A DNA stretch of 64,000 nucleotides from Bradyrhizobium glycinis (GTDB taxonomy: Bacteria; Pseudomonadota; Alphaproteobacteria; Rhizobiales; Xanthobacteraceae), in assembly GCF_016031655.1 (NCBI RefSeq), contig NZ_JACCHQ010000008.1:186001-250000 (forward strand), written 5' to 3'. Positions 37,979-46,478 of the stretch are shown here, piece by piece. The position numbers and the translations under genes were made by a program. The notes under the pieces were generated by a model, which saw only the letters and a program-made list of their open reading frames with translations, did no database searches and had not been told where the DNA came from. The stretch's first letter is position 1. Each line of letters opens with the position of its first letter.

Positions 37979-38113
37979 TCATCCCGGGGCGCGCGCAGCG
38001 CGAGCCCGGGATCCATAACCACAGGATGTGGTTTGGCGGGGGCTCGCAGTAACCATCTCGCGCAATCACCGCGCCCTATGGTTATGGATCCCCGCCTTCG
38101 CGGGGATGACACC
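37979..38113. repeat. Intergenic palindromic repeat, family B, copy 1
   Basis: About 135 bp. It begins GTCATCCCGGGGCGCGCG and ends CGCCTTCGCGGGGATGACACC, with inner inverted arms GATCCATAACCACAGGATG and CCTATGGTTATGGATCC. It lies between the convergent genes phoB and gcrA and probably ends both transcripts. Confidence 0.8.
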
Positions 38114-38174
38114 GAATAATTGGAGCCGTCATCGTGTGACGGCTGCCGTCCTGGCAATCAATGAAATCGCAAGC

Positions 38175-38687
38175 TCACCGCGTGCCTGGCTTCGCCGGCG
38201 CGCGCCGGCGGTCCGCTGCGGGCTGATAGGCCACGCGCGAGTGCTGGGCACAGTAGGGCAGGCCGGAGAGCGCCTTGCCGCCGCAGAAGAAGAAATCCGG
38301 GCTCGAGGGATCGCCGACCGGCCAGTGGCAGGTCGCCTCGTTCAATTCCAGCAGCGACAGCCGCTGGCTCATCGGCACCACGTTGTCGTAGGTAACCGGC
38401 TCGGCTTCCACCTCGACCTCGAAGGCCTGCGCCAGCGCGGTGTTGCCGCGTGCGACGGGGCGGGTCACCCGCATCATGTGCTGCGCGGGCCGTGCCTTGC
38501 GCGGCCGCGGCGCTGCCGATGAAGGGCTCTTGGCGCGGCCGGACAGGCCGAGCCGGTGCACCTTGCCGATCACGGCATTGCGGGTCACATTGCCGAGCTC
38601 CGCCGCGATCTGGCTGGCCGAAAGTCCGGCCTCCCAGAGCTTCTTCAGCTGCTCGACGCGATCATCGGACCAGGTCAAAACCGTCAT
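38175..38687 (-). CDS. gcrA: GcrA-family cell-cycle regulator
   Basis: 170 residues. The N-terminal MTVLTWSDDRVEQLKKLW...SASQIAAELGNVTRNAVIGKVHRLGL is the diagnostic GcrA DNA-binding segment. After a basic linker, the C-terminus has ATCHWPVGD and CGGKALSGLPYCAQH, the sigma70-interacting part. GcrA activates promoters carrying CcrM-methylated GANTC sites during the alphaproteobacterial cell cycle. Three such sites cluster about 210-240 bases upstream of its own start. Confidence 0.92.
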   Translation of the reverse strand: MTVLTWSDDRVEQLKKLWEAGLSASQIAAELGNVTRNAVIGKVHRLGLSGRAKSPSSAAPRPRKARPAQHMMRVTRPVARGNTALAQAFEVEVEAEPVTYDNVVPMSQRLSLLELNEATCHWPVGDPSSPDFFFCGGKALSGLPYCAQHSRVAYQPAADRRRAPAKPGTR

Positions 38688-38896
38688 TGCACCCCTTCCC
38701 TCGCTGCGCGCCTGCCATCCTGGGGCCTTCGCAGCGAATGCTTAAGCCTTGAAAAACCCGTGCCGTCAGAATCCCTTAAGGCTCGCCGGGCGCGCTCAAG
38801 ACGCCCGAACGTTTACGCCGGTACATGAGGACTTTTGGGATCAGAACTGCTGCACGAGATGTCGTATCTGACAGTCTAAACGCTACAATATGGCGT

Positions 38897-38923
38897 GACT
38901 CCCGCGCAAGAGTCCGCCGACTC
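38897..38923. promoter_or_regulatory. Cluster of three GANTC (CcrM) methylation sites upstream of gcrA
   Basis: GACTC (38897), GAGTC (38910) and GACTC (38919) lie within 27 bases, and GAATC occurs at 38769. The cluster sits in the gcrA-argD divergent spacer. GcrA acts at methylated GANTC sites, so autoregulation linked to DNA replication is a reasonable reading. Confidence 0.55.
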
Positions 38924-39010
38924 GCTTCCACATGTTCCGTGGTGAAAAACCCGCAAAAACGGCACCGCAAGACTACGGATTTAGCGTTTCGCGAGGCTTT
39001 CCGGGCGGCA

Positions 39011-39079
39011 TTGACACCCGTCTTGCCAAGCATAAGATAGTGCCACGTGCCGCCCTTAAAAGGCGGCACGTTTCGTTTT
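39011..39079 (+). promoter_or_regulatory. Promoter followed at once by a terminator-like hairpin (argD leader or end of a small RNA)
   Basis: TTGACA (39011-39016), a 16-base spacer and TAAGAT (39033-39038) form a good promoter. At 39046-39070, where the transcript would begin, is a 9-bp perfect hairpin (CGTGCCGCC / GGCGGCACG, 7-base loop) followed by TTTCGTTTT. The argD ATG is 68 bases further on. The hairpin either caps the argD mRNA or ends a small RNA from upstream. Confidence 0.6.
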
Positions 39080-39146
39080 CCGGGGCCGGTCAATGGTGCG
39101 TCGCGCAATGCGTGCCTCACACCGTCCGCAACATTCAAGTGACGTC

Positions 39147-40355
39147 ATGACCAACAGCGCCGCGCCGCATTTGCTCCCCGTTTTCGCCAGGGCCGACCTC
39201 GGTTTCGAGCGCGGCGAAGGCTGCTGGCTGATCGCGACGAACGGCGATCGCTATCTCGATTTCACCTCGGGCGTGGCGGTGAATGCGCTCGGCCATGTCC
39301 ATCCCGCGCTGGTAAAGGCATTGCAGGAGCAGGCGACCAAGCTCTGGCACATGTCGAACCTGTTCCAGAGCCCTGATGGCGAGAAGCTCGCAAGCCGCCT
39401 TTGCAATGAGAGCTTTGCGGACTTCGTGTTCTTCTGCAATTCCGGCGCCGAGGCGCTGGAAGGCGTGATCAAGCTTGTGCGCCACCATCATTTCTCGAAG
39501 GGGCATCCGGAACGTTATCGCATGATCACCTTCGAGGGTGCCTTCCATGGCCGCACGCTGGCAACGCTCGCCGCCACCGGGTCTGCGAAATATCTCGAAG
39601 GCTTCGGTCCGCCGATGGACGGCTTCGATCAGGTGCCGCATGGCGACCTCGACGCCGTGAAAAAGGCGATCGGCCCGCACACCGCCGGCATTCTCATCGA
39701 GCCGATCCAGGGCGAGGGTGGCGTTCGTGCTGCACCTCACGCCTTCCTGAAGGCGCTGCGTGAACTCTGCAACGAGCGCGGCCTGTTGCTCGCCTTCGAC
39801 GAGGTGCAGACCGGCATGGGCCGCACCGGCGAGCTCTTTGCCTACAAGCGCACCGGTGTCACACCGGACGTGATGTCGCTCGCCAAGGCGCTCGGCGGCG
39901 GCTTCCCGATCGGCGCCGTGCTGGCGACCGCGGATGCGGCCGCAGGTATGGGGCCCGGCTCGCACGGCTCGACCTTCGGCGGCAATCCGCTCGCGATCTC
40001 GGCCGCCAACGCCGTGCTCGACGTCATGCTCAAGCCCGGCTTCTTCGACCACGTGCAGAAGATGTCGCTGCTGCTCAAGCAGAAGCTTGCCTCCGTGATC
40101 GATCGTCATCCCGACGTCGTCAGCGAGGTGCGCGGCGAGGGCCTCCTGATCGGTATCAAAGCCGTGGTGCCTTCGGGTGATCTCGTTGCGGCGCTGCGCG
40201 CCGAAAAGCTGCTCACCGTCGGAGCCGGCGACAATGTCGTGCGCTTCCTGCCGCCCCTGATCGTCAGCGAAGCGGAGATCGAGGACAGCGTCGGCCGGCT
40301 CGAGCGCGCCTGCACTGCGATCTCCTCCAGCCAGACCAAGCGGGCGGCAAGCTGA
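39147..40355 (+). CDS. argD: Acetylornithine aminotransferase
   Basis: 402 residues, class-III PLP aminotransferase. [16 protein letters not shown] is at the N-terminus, with [49 protein letters not shown] and the PLP Lys in [15 protein letters not shown]. It converts N-acetylglutamate semialdehyde to N-acetylornithine in arginine synthesis. The ATG at 39147 gives the family-typical N-terminus. Its stop overlaps the argF start (TGATG). Confidence 0.93.
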   Translation: MTNSAAPHLLPVFARADLGFERGEGCWLIATNGDRYLDFTSGVAVNALGHVHPALVKALQEQATKLWHMSNLFQSPDGEKLASRLCNESFADFVFFCNSGAEALEGVIKLVRHHHFSKGHPERYRMITFEGAFHGRTLATLAATGSAKYLEGFGPPMDGFDQVPHGDLDAVKKAIGPHTAGILIEPIQGEGGVRAAPHAFLKALRELCNERGLLLAFDEVQTGMGRTGELFAYKRTGVTPDVMSLAKALGGGFPIGAVLATADAAAGMGPGSHGSTFGGNPLAISAANAVLDVMLKPGFFDHVQKMSLLLKQKLASVIDRHPDVVSEVRGEGLLIGIKAVVPSGDLVAALRAEKLLTVGAGDNVVRFLPPLIVSEAEIEDSVGRLERACTAISSSQTKRAAS

Positions 40356-41290
40356 TGAGCACGACGCCCAACAAAGCTCCAAAGCACTTCCTGGACATCA
40401 ACGAGCTGCCGCTCTCGGAGCTCAAGAGCATGCTCGCCGCCTCTTCGGCCATGAAGGCGAAGCAGAAGGCGCAGCAGCCGGTCAGGCCGCTCGAAGGCAA
40501 GACGCTGGCGATGATCTTCGAGCGTCCCTCCACCCGCACCCGCGTGTCGTTCGACGTCGGCATGCGCCAGCTCGGCGGCGAGGCGATCATGCTCACCGGC
40601 GCCGAGATGCAGCTCGGACGCGGCGAGACCATCGCCGACACCGCGCGGGTGCTGTCGCGCTATGTCGACGCCATCATGATCCGCATCCTCAATCACGATG
40701 CGCTGCTGGAGCTTGCGGCCAACGCCACCGTGCCCGTCATCAACGGCCTGACGCGGCGTTCGCACCCCTGCCAGGTGATGGCCGACCTCATGACCTATGA
40801 GGAGCATCGCGGCCCGATCGAGGGTAAGACGGTGGCCTGGACCGGCGACGACAACAACGTGCTGGCGTCCTGGGCCCATGCCGCCGAGCGCTTCAAATTC
40901 CAGCTCAATGTCGCAACGCCGCCAGAGCTCGCACCGAAAAAGGCCATGCGCGACTGGATCAAGGCGACCGGCGCGCCGATCGTGCTCGGCACCGATCCCG
41001 AGGCCGCTGTGCGCGGCGCCGATTGCGTCGTCACCGACACCTGGGTGTCGATGGGCGACAAGGAGGGCGAGCACCGCCACAACGTGCTCAAGCCGTACCA
41101 GGTCAATGCCAAGCTGATGTCGCTGGCCAAGGCGGACGCATTGTTCATGCATTGCCTGCCGGCCCATCGCGGCGAGGAGGTCACCGATGAGGTGATCGAC
41201 GGTCCGCAATCGGTCGTGTTCGATGAGGCCGAAAACCGCCTGCATGCGCAGAAGGGCATCTTGGCCTGGTGCTTCGATGCGGTGAAGTAA
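40355..41290 (+). CDS. argF: Ornithine carbamoyltransferase
   Basis: 311 residues. The carbamoyl-phosphate site STRTR is in [16 protein letters not shown], the HPCQ loop in [11 protein letters not shown], and [13 protein letters not shown] has the catalytic Cys loop. [16 protein letters not shown] fits the ornithine-binding region. It makes citrulline from ornithine and is translationally coupled to argD. Confidence 0.95.
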   Translation: MSTTPNKAPKHFLDINELPLSELKSMLAASSAMKAKQKAQQPVRPLEGKTLAMIFERPSTRTRVSFDVGMRQLGGEAIMLTGAEMQLGRGETIADTARVLSRYVDAIMIRILNHDALLELAANATVPVINGLTRRSHPCQVMADLMTYEEHRGPIEGKTVAWTGDDNNVLASWAHAAERFKFQLNVATPPELAPKKAMRDWIKATGAPIVLGTDPEAAVRGADCVVTDTWVSMGDKEGEHRHNVLKPYQVNAKLMSLAKADALFMHCLPAHRGEEVTDEVIDGPQSVVFDEAENRLHAQKGILAWCFDAVK

Positions 41291-41327
41291 TCGCGGGGTG
41301 GCGCTGCGTCGCGGCTCCATTCTCCGC

Positions 41328-41485
41328 TGTCGTCCCGGACAAGCGCCGCATAGCGGCGCGCCGATCCGGGACCCATGACCACAGGATCGAGTTTGGCGAG
41401 GACTCGGAGTTGTCATCTCGCATGATGACGTGGTCCTATGTTTATGGGTCCCGGGCTCGCGCGTTGCGCGCCCCGGGACGACACC
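41328..41485. repeat. Intergenic palindromic repeat, family B, copy 2
   Basis: About 158 bp, from TGTCGTCCCGGACAAGCG to GCGCCCCGGGACGACACC. The inner arms (GGGACCCATGACCACAGG and CCTATGTTTATGGGTCCC) match the plan of the copy at 37979. It fills most of the argF-hslO gap. Confidence 0.75.
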
Positions 41486-41568
41486 GAGTTTGCTGTAGCG
41501 TTGTGCACCCTCATCGCATCCGGAACGCGCCCCTTCCATTTCCGTCCTCCGACCCCAGATAAAGCGCC

Positions 41569-42576
41569 ATGGTTTCCCAATCTCCTGAGATGAATACCGG
41601 GCCTGAAGGCCCGGTTCGCGCGCCATCACCGGTTCCGATCGATGACGCCGTGCTGCCTTACGAGGTCGACGCGCTCGACGTGCGCGGGCGCCTGGTGCGC
41701 CTTGGTCCTGCGCTCGACGACATCCTCACCAAGCACGATTATCCCGCAGCCGTGGGCAAGCTGCTCGGCGAGGCCATCGTGCTGACGACGCTGCTCGGCT
41801 CGGCGCTGAAATTCGAGGGCCGCTTCATTCTTCAGGCCCAGACCGATGGCCCGGTGTCGTTCCTGGTGGTCGACTACAAGGCTCCGGACCGCCTGCGCGC
41901 CTATGCGCGCTTTGATGTCTCGCGCCTGGGCACGGCGAAGGATTCCGGCACGCTGCTCGGCCGCGGCCATCTCGCCATGACCATCGACCAGGGCCCCGAC
42001 ATGAGCCGCTACCAGGGCCTCGTTGCGCTCGACGGCGGCAGCCTGGAAGACGCCGCCCACGAATATTTCCTGCGCTCCGAGCAGATCCCGACGCGCGTGC
42101 GCCTCGCGGTCGGCGAGGAGTGGCGTTCGAGCGACGGCGGCAAGCATCGCTGGCGCGCCGGCGGCATGCTGATGCAATTTCTGCCGAAGGCGCCGGAGCG
42201 CGCACGGCAGGCCGACTTGCATCCCGGCGATGCGCCCGACGGCACGGAGGTGCACAGCGTCGAGGAAGACGATGCCTGGGTCGAGGCACGCTCGCTGATC
42301 GAGACGGTCGAAGACGTCGAGCTGATCGATCCCGAGCTCTCCGGCGAGCGGCTGCTCTATCGCCTCTTCCACGAGCGCGGCGTGCGCGTATTCAATCCGC
42401 AGGTGCTAGAGGCGCGGTGCTCCTGCTCGCGCGATGCGGTCGCCGCGATGCTCAAGAGCTTCTCGCACGACGACCGCGCCGCCATGGTCAAGGATGACAA
42501 GGTCGTCGTCACCTGCGAGTTCTGCTCGTCGGTGTACCAGTTCACGCCGCACGAGGCGGGCGTGGAGGACGCGTAG
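41569..42576 (+). CDS. hslO: Redox-regulated chaperone Hsp33
   Basis: 335 residues. N-terminal domain (LGEAIVLTTLLGSALKFEGRF...QTDGPVSFLVVDY) and C-terminal zinc switch Cys-x-Cys (RCSCSR) and Cys-x2-Cys (CEFCSS) about 30 residues apart. Oxidation of these Cys activates its holdase function. The extended N-terminus before about residue 20 is variable. It stands beyond argF, separated by a repeat. Confidence 0.93.
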   Translation: MVSQSPEMNTGPEGPVRAPSPVPIDDAVLPYEVDALDVRGRLVRLGPALDDILTKHDYPAAVGKLLGEAIVLTTLLGSALKFEGRFILQAQTDGPVSFLVVDYKAPDRLRAYARFDVSRLGTAKDSGTLLGRGHLAMTIDQGPDMSRYQGLVALDGGSLEDAAHEYFLRSEQIPTRVRLAVGEEWRSSDGGKHRWRAGGMLMQFLPKAPERARQADLHPGDAPDGTEVHSVEEDDAWVEARSLIETVEDVELIDPELSGERLLYRLFHERGVRVFNPQVLEARCSCSRDAVAAMLKSFSHDDRAAMVKDDKVVVTCEFCSSVYQFTPHEAGVEDA

Positions 42577-42622
42577 CGTCTCCTTCGTCGCGACGCTCGC
42601 TGTTCGCCAGGCACTCGGATAT

Positions 42623-42712
42623 CGTAAGGTGGGCAAAGCGAAGCGTGCCCACGATCTCATGCCGTGATCGAGAATGGTGGGCACGACGCTATGCGTCTTT
42701 GCCCACCCTACG
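42623..42712. repeat. Intergenic palindromic repeat, family E, copy 1
   Basis: A roughly 90-bp palindrome from CGTAAGGTGGGCAAAGCG to CTTTGCCCACCCTACGG, between the convergent genes hslO and apaG. It has the same outer arms (GTAGGGTGGG-type) as the copy at 46372. Likely a shared terminator. Confidence 0.8.
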
Positions 42713-42743
42713 GCACCTTGTCCGGGACGCGAGACCGAGCCCC

Positions 42744-43136
42744 CTAATTCAGCACCCGCTTGTTGTCCGGGCTGTCCAGCGAAAACGTCGGCACGTCGAT
42801 CTCGAAGCGCTCGCCGGTTTCGCTGACCATCTGGTAGCGGCCGGTCATGAAGCCGGAGGCGGTCGAGAGCGGCACCCCGGAGGTGTATTCGAAGCGCTCG
42901 CCGGGGGCCAGGATCGGCTGCTCGCCGACCACGCCCTCGCCCTTCACCTCCTGCTGGCGACCGGAGGCATCGGTGATGATCCAGTGCCGCGTCTTGAGCT
43001 GCACGGTCTCCTCGCCGGAATTGGTGATGACGATGGTGTAGGACCAGAAGTAGCGCGAGCGGTCGGCCGACGATTGCTCCGGAACAAAGTTCGGCTCGAC
43101 GGTCACTTCGATCTGGCGGGTCACGGCGCGGTACAT
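42744..43136 (-). CDS. apaG: ApaG protein
   Basis: 130 residues from ATG 43136 (MYRAVTRQIEVTVEPNF). A single fibronectin-III-like ApaG domain with YFWSYTIVITNSGEETVQLKTRHWIITDA and the C-terminal GRYQMVSETGERFEIDVPTFSLDSP. Three more ATGs lie just upstream. The family is tied to Co2+/Mg2+ homeostasis and Ap4A levels; its biochemical role is unsettled. Confidence 0.9.
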   Translation of the reverse strand: MYRAVTRQIEVTVEPNFVPEQSSADRSRYFWSYTIVITNSGEETVQLKTRHWIITDASGRQQEVKGEGVVGEQPILAPGERFEYTSGVPLSTASGFMTGRYQMVSETGERFEIDVPTFSLDSPDNKRVLN

Positions 43137-43329
43137 GGCTGTCATCATACCGAAATCCGCCCCGGGAACCAAACCCCCGCGGGCGCCTTGGCGACATCGT
43201 CCCGCCAGAATTGGCGGGAAAGCACACACCGAGGGAGACACCTTATGTGATCTGGCCGCTTTGCGAGACGACGCCCGGACTATTACACTGCTTCAACGTC
43301 GCGATTTGCGGAAGGGTTTCCAGGCCCCG

Positions 43330-44586
43330 ATGACCATTGCCGACCAAGTGACGGGATCGACCATCGCAGGAACCGCGGGCGCCAAGCCCGCAGGGACCAA
43401 GCTGCGCGCCGCAGCGCCAGCCATCACATTGCCCGCCATCGGCGAGCGCGAGCTTCGGCTCGATCTGTTCCGCGGGCTCGCGCTGTGGCTGATCTTCATC
43501 GACCATCTGCCGCCCAGTCTGCTGACCTGGTTCACGATCCGCAATTACGGCCTCAGCGACGCCACCGAGATCTTCATCTTCATCTCCGGCTACACCGCGG
43601 CCTTCGTCTATGGCCGGGCCATGCTGGAGAGCGGCGTTCTCATCGCCACCGCGCGCATCCTGCGCCGGGTCTGGCAGATCTATGTCGCCCACGTCTTCCT
43701 GTTCACGATCTTCCTCGCCGAGATCTCCTATGTGGCGACCAGGTTCGAGAACCCGCTCTACACCGAAGAGATGGGCATCATGGACTTCCTCAAGCAGCCC
43801 GACGTCACCATCGTGCAGGCGTTGCTGCTGCGCTTCCGTCCCGTCAACATGGACGTGCTGCCGCTCTACATCGTGCTGATGCTGGCGCTGCCGCTGATCC
43901 TGTGGTCGATGAAATGGCGGCCTGACGTCACGCTCGGGCTGTCGGTCGTGCTCTACGCGGTGACCTGGGAGTACGACCTTTACCTGTCGGCCTATCCGAA
44001 CGGCTTCTGGGCCTTCAATCCGTTCGCCTGGCAATTGCTGTTCGTGTTCGGTGCCTGGTGCGCGCTCGGAGGTGCGCGTCGCATGTCGCGCATCCTGGCC
44101 TCAAACGTGACGATGTGGATCTCGATCGCCTATCTCGTCGCGGCGTTCTACGTGACCTTGACCTGGTACGTGCCGCAGCTCTCCCAGTTCATGCCGAAGC
44201 GGATCGAGCAATGGATGTATCCGATCGACAAGACCGACCTCGACGTGCTGCGCTTCACGCACTTCCTGGCGCTGGCGGCGCTGACCGTGCGCTTCCTGCC
44301 CCGCGATTGGCCGGGCTTGAAATCGCGCTGGCTGCGCCCATTGATTCTATGTGGCCAGCATTCGCTCGAGATCTTCTGCCTCGGCGTCTTCCTGGCCTTT
44401 GCCGGCCATTTCGTCCTCGCCGAAGTCTCCGGCGGACCGGTGATGCATGCGTTGATTAGCCTCTCCGGAATCCTGATCATGTGGGGAGTTGCCTGGATCA
44501 TTTCGTGGTACAAGCGTGTGGCTGACAAGAGCGGTGCGAAAACCAAGAACGCCGTCGGCAATGCCGATCTGGCGGGAGGGGGCTGA
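43330..44586 (+). CDS. opgC: OpgC-family membrane protein (periplasmic glucan modification)
   Basis: 418 residues from ATG 43330. After about 40 residues it has RLDLFRGLALWLIFIDHLPP, the OpgC/acyltransferase-3-like start, then about ten membrane spans. TEIFIFISGYTAAFVYGRAM is a family stretch. OpgC proteins add succinyl or similar groups to osmoregulated periplasmic glucans from the membrane. It overlaps the next gene (TGATG), which with the third gene encodes SGNH-fold periplasmic proteins: a three-gene operon. Confidence 0.88.
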   Translation: MTIADQVTGSTIAGTAGAKPAGTKLRAAAPAITLPAIGERELRLDLFRGLALWLIFIDHLPPSLLTWFTIRNYGLSDATEIFIFISGYTAAFVYGRAMLESGVLIATARILRRVWQIYVAHVFLFTIFLAEISYVATRFENPLYTEEMGIMDFLKQPDVTIVQALLLRFRPVNMDVLPLYIVLMLALPLILWSMKWRPDVTLGLSVVLYAVTWEYDLYLSAYPNGFWAFNPFAWQLLFVFGAWCALGGARRMSRILASNVTMWISIAYLVAAFYVTLTWYVPQLSQFMPKRIEQWMYPIDKTDLDVLRFTHFLALAALTVRFLPRDWPGLKSRWLRPLILCGQHSLEIFCLGVFLAFAGHFVLAEVSGGPVMHALISLSGILIMWGVAWIISWYKRVADKSGAKTKNAVGNADLAGGG

Positions 44587-45365
44587 TGAAGGCGAAGGTT
44601 CTCCTGAGCCTGGTCCTGCTATGCGGTAGCCTCGCCGCGCCCACGGCGCGTGCGGGCGATGCCGCGTCTGCCCCATCCCCTGCGCCTGCGGCCTGCGAAT
44701 TGCCGTCCTATCTGCTGACCAGTGAAAGCCAGCTGCCCAGGGTCGCCGACGCGATCAAGGCCGGCAAACCGCTCGACATCCTGGTCATCGGCAGCCGCTC
44801 GACCACGATTCCGTCGTCTGAGAGCAGCTCCTATCCGGCTCGGATGGAGGCGATCCTCAAGGAGAAGCTGCCGCCCTCCGAGGTGGTGCACGTCTCCGTA
44901 GAAATACAGAGCAAGAAAACCGCAGAGGAGACCGCGTCCACCTTCGTTAAGCTGATGGAAGCAAAAACGCCTACTTTGGTCATCTGGCAGACCGGGACCG
45001 TGGATGCTATCCGATCCATCGATCCCGACGAATTTCGTGGCGCGCTGACCGACGGGGTTGTTGCGCTGCAAAAGGCAGGGGCAGACGTCGTCTTGATGAA
45101 TTTGCAATATAGCCCGCGCACCGAGACCATGATCTCGGCGCAGCCTTTTCTCGATAATATGCGCGTTGTGGCGCAGGAGCACGACATCCCGCTGTTCGAT
45201 CGTTTCGCGATCATGCGGCAGTGGAATGAACAGGGCCAGTTCGATCTGTTCAACCCGTCCCGCGGGCCTGAGCTGGCGAAGCAGGTCCATGATTGCCTTG
45301 GCCGGGCGTTGGCACAGTTCGTGATTGACGCTGCTCATCTGGAGCCGGCCCAGCAGCAAAATTGA
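44586..45365 (+). CDS. SGNH-fold periplasmic protein lacking the catalytic residues
   Basis: 259 residues with a Sec signal (cleavage likely after ARA). Aligned to the next gene product it keeps the fold (LDILVIGSRST, LVIWQTGTVDAI, VVLMNLQYSPRTE). The block-I nucleophile Ser is Arg71 (GSRST), block-III Asn is Val (GTV), and the C-terminal DGLH is missing. It is therefore probably a pseudo-enzyme, perhaps a binding or regulatory partner in glucan modification. Start overlaps the opgC stop. Confidence 0.8.
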   Translation: MKAKVLLSLVLLCGSLAAPTARAGDAASAPSPAPAACELPSYLLTSESQLPRVADAIKAGKPLDILVIGSRSTTIPSSESSSYPARMEAILKEKLPPSEVVHVSVEIQSKKTAEETASTFVKLMEAKTPTLVIWQTGTVDAIRSIDPDEFRGALTDGVVALQKAGADVVLMNLQYSPRTETMISAQPFLDNMRVVAQEHDIPLFDRFAIMRQWNEQGQFDLFNPSRGPELAKQVHDCLGRALAQFVIDAAHLEPAQQQN

Positions 45366-45377
45366 GGTCTAGCGTTA

Positions 45378-46364
45378 ATGAGTTCTCTCCGCCCTTTTTG
45401 CCTGACGTCATGGCTGGCCGTGCCTGCAGCAGCAGTGTTGTTGTTGCTGATGCCCGCCTCGCATGCCCAGACGCCGGCCCAGCCGGCGACCGCCGCACCC
45501 GCCCAGTCGCCTGATCCCGCGCCCGCTTCGCCGTCCCAGACCACCGTCGCCGCGAGGTCGCCCGAGCAGCGCGGCGCCACCTCGCGCGCCATCGACAAGG
45601 TGAAGGAGGTCGCGAAATCCGCCGCCGACATCTTCAGCCGCGTACCCTGCCTGCCGCCGAAGGGCGGCTCGAAGGCGATGGGCTCGCTGCCGCATGTCGC
45701 GAGCAAGCTGGTCGCCGGCAAGCCCGTCGTCATCGTCGCGTTCGGCTCCTCGTCGACCGCGGGCTTCGGCGCAAGCTCGCCGGAGTTCAATTATCCGAAC
45801 CGCCTGGCCGCGCAGCTGCGCCGGCACTATCCGACCGCCGACATCTCTGTCGTCAATGCCGGCGTCGGCGGCGAGGATGCGCCCGAGATGATGAAGCGCT
45901 TGCAGACGCAGGTCATCGACGTGCATCCGGATCTCGTGATCTGGCAGGTCGGCACCAACGCCGTGCTGCGCAACCTCGATCCTGCCGACACAGCCAAGCT
46001 GGTCGAGGACGGCATCAGCCGCATTCAGGCCGCCGGCGGCACCGACATCGTGCTGGTCGATCCGCAATATTCGCCGGCCGTCAACCAGCGCAAGGAGAGC
46101 GCCGGCAAGATGATCAAGTTGCTCGGCAACGTCGCCGAGCTCCGCAAGGTCGGCATCTTCCCCCGCTTCGAGGTGATGCGCGACTGGCACGAGAACCAGT
46201 CGATCCCGGTCGAGAGCTTCGTCATCGCCGACGGCCTGCACATGAACGATTGGGGCTATGCCTGCTTCGCCCAGCTGCTCGGCGACGACATCATCCGCTC
46301 CGTCGGCCAGATCAAGCTCGGGGTGAACGTGCCCGCCGATGTAAGGACGTATCGGCCGATGTAG
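45378..46364 (+). CDS. SGNH/GDSL hydrolase with intact active site
   Basis: 328 residues with a Sec signal (cleavage after SHA), then an Ala/Pro/Thr-rich linker to about residue 65. Active site: Ser125 in FGSSSTAGFG, Gly/Asn in WQVGTNAV, Asp-x2-His in IADGLHMNDWG. Likely a periplasmic esterase or acyltransferase that works with OpgC on glucan substituents. It lies 12 bases after its catalytically dead paralogue. Confidence 0.85.
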   Translation: MSSLRPFCLTSWLAVPAAAVLLLLMPASHAQTPAQPATAAPAQSPDPAPASPSQTTVAARSPEQRGATSRAIDKVKEVAKSAADIFSRVPCLPPKGGSKAMGSLPHVASKLVAGKPVVIVAFGSSSTAGFGASSPEFNYPNRLAAQLRRHYPTADISVVNAGVGGEDAPEMMKRLQTQVIDVHPDLVIWQVGTNAVLRNLDPADTAKLVEDGISRIQAAGGTDIVLVDPQYSPAVNQRKESAGKMIKLLGNVAELRKVGIFPRFEVMRDWHENQSIPVESFVIADGLHMNDWGYACFAQLLGDDIIRSVGQIKLGVNVPADVRTYRPM

Positions 46365-46371
46365 GCTTCTG

Positions 46372-46465
46372 CCGTAGGGTGGGTTAGGCGAAGCCGTAAC
46401 CCACCGTGCATCAACGAATGCCGAACGAAGTTGGTGGGTTACGCCTTCGGCTAACCCACCCTACG
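46372..46465. repeat. Intergenic palindromic repeat, family E, copy 2
   Basis: About 94 bp, starting CCGTAGGGTGGGTTAGGCG and ending GCTAACCCACCCTACG, between the convergent SGNH and metZ genes. It can fold into a long hairpin that would stop transcription from both sides. Confidence 0.82.
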
Positions 46466-46478
46466 AGACCTCGCTTCG

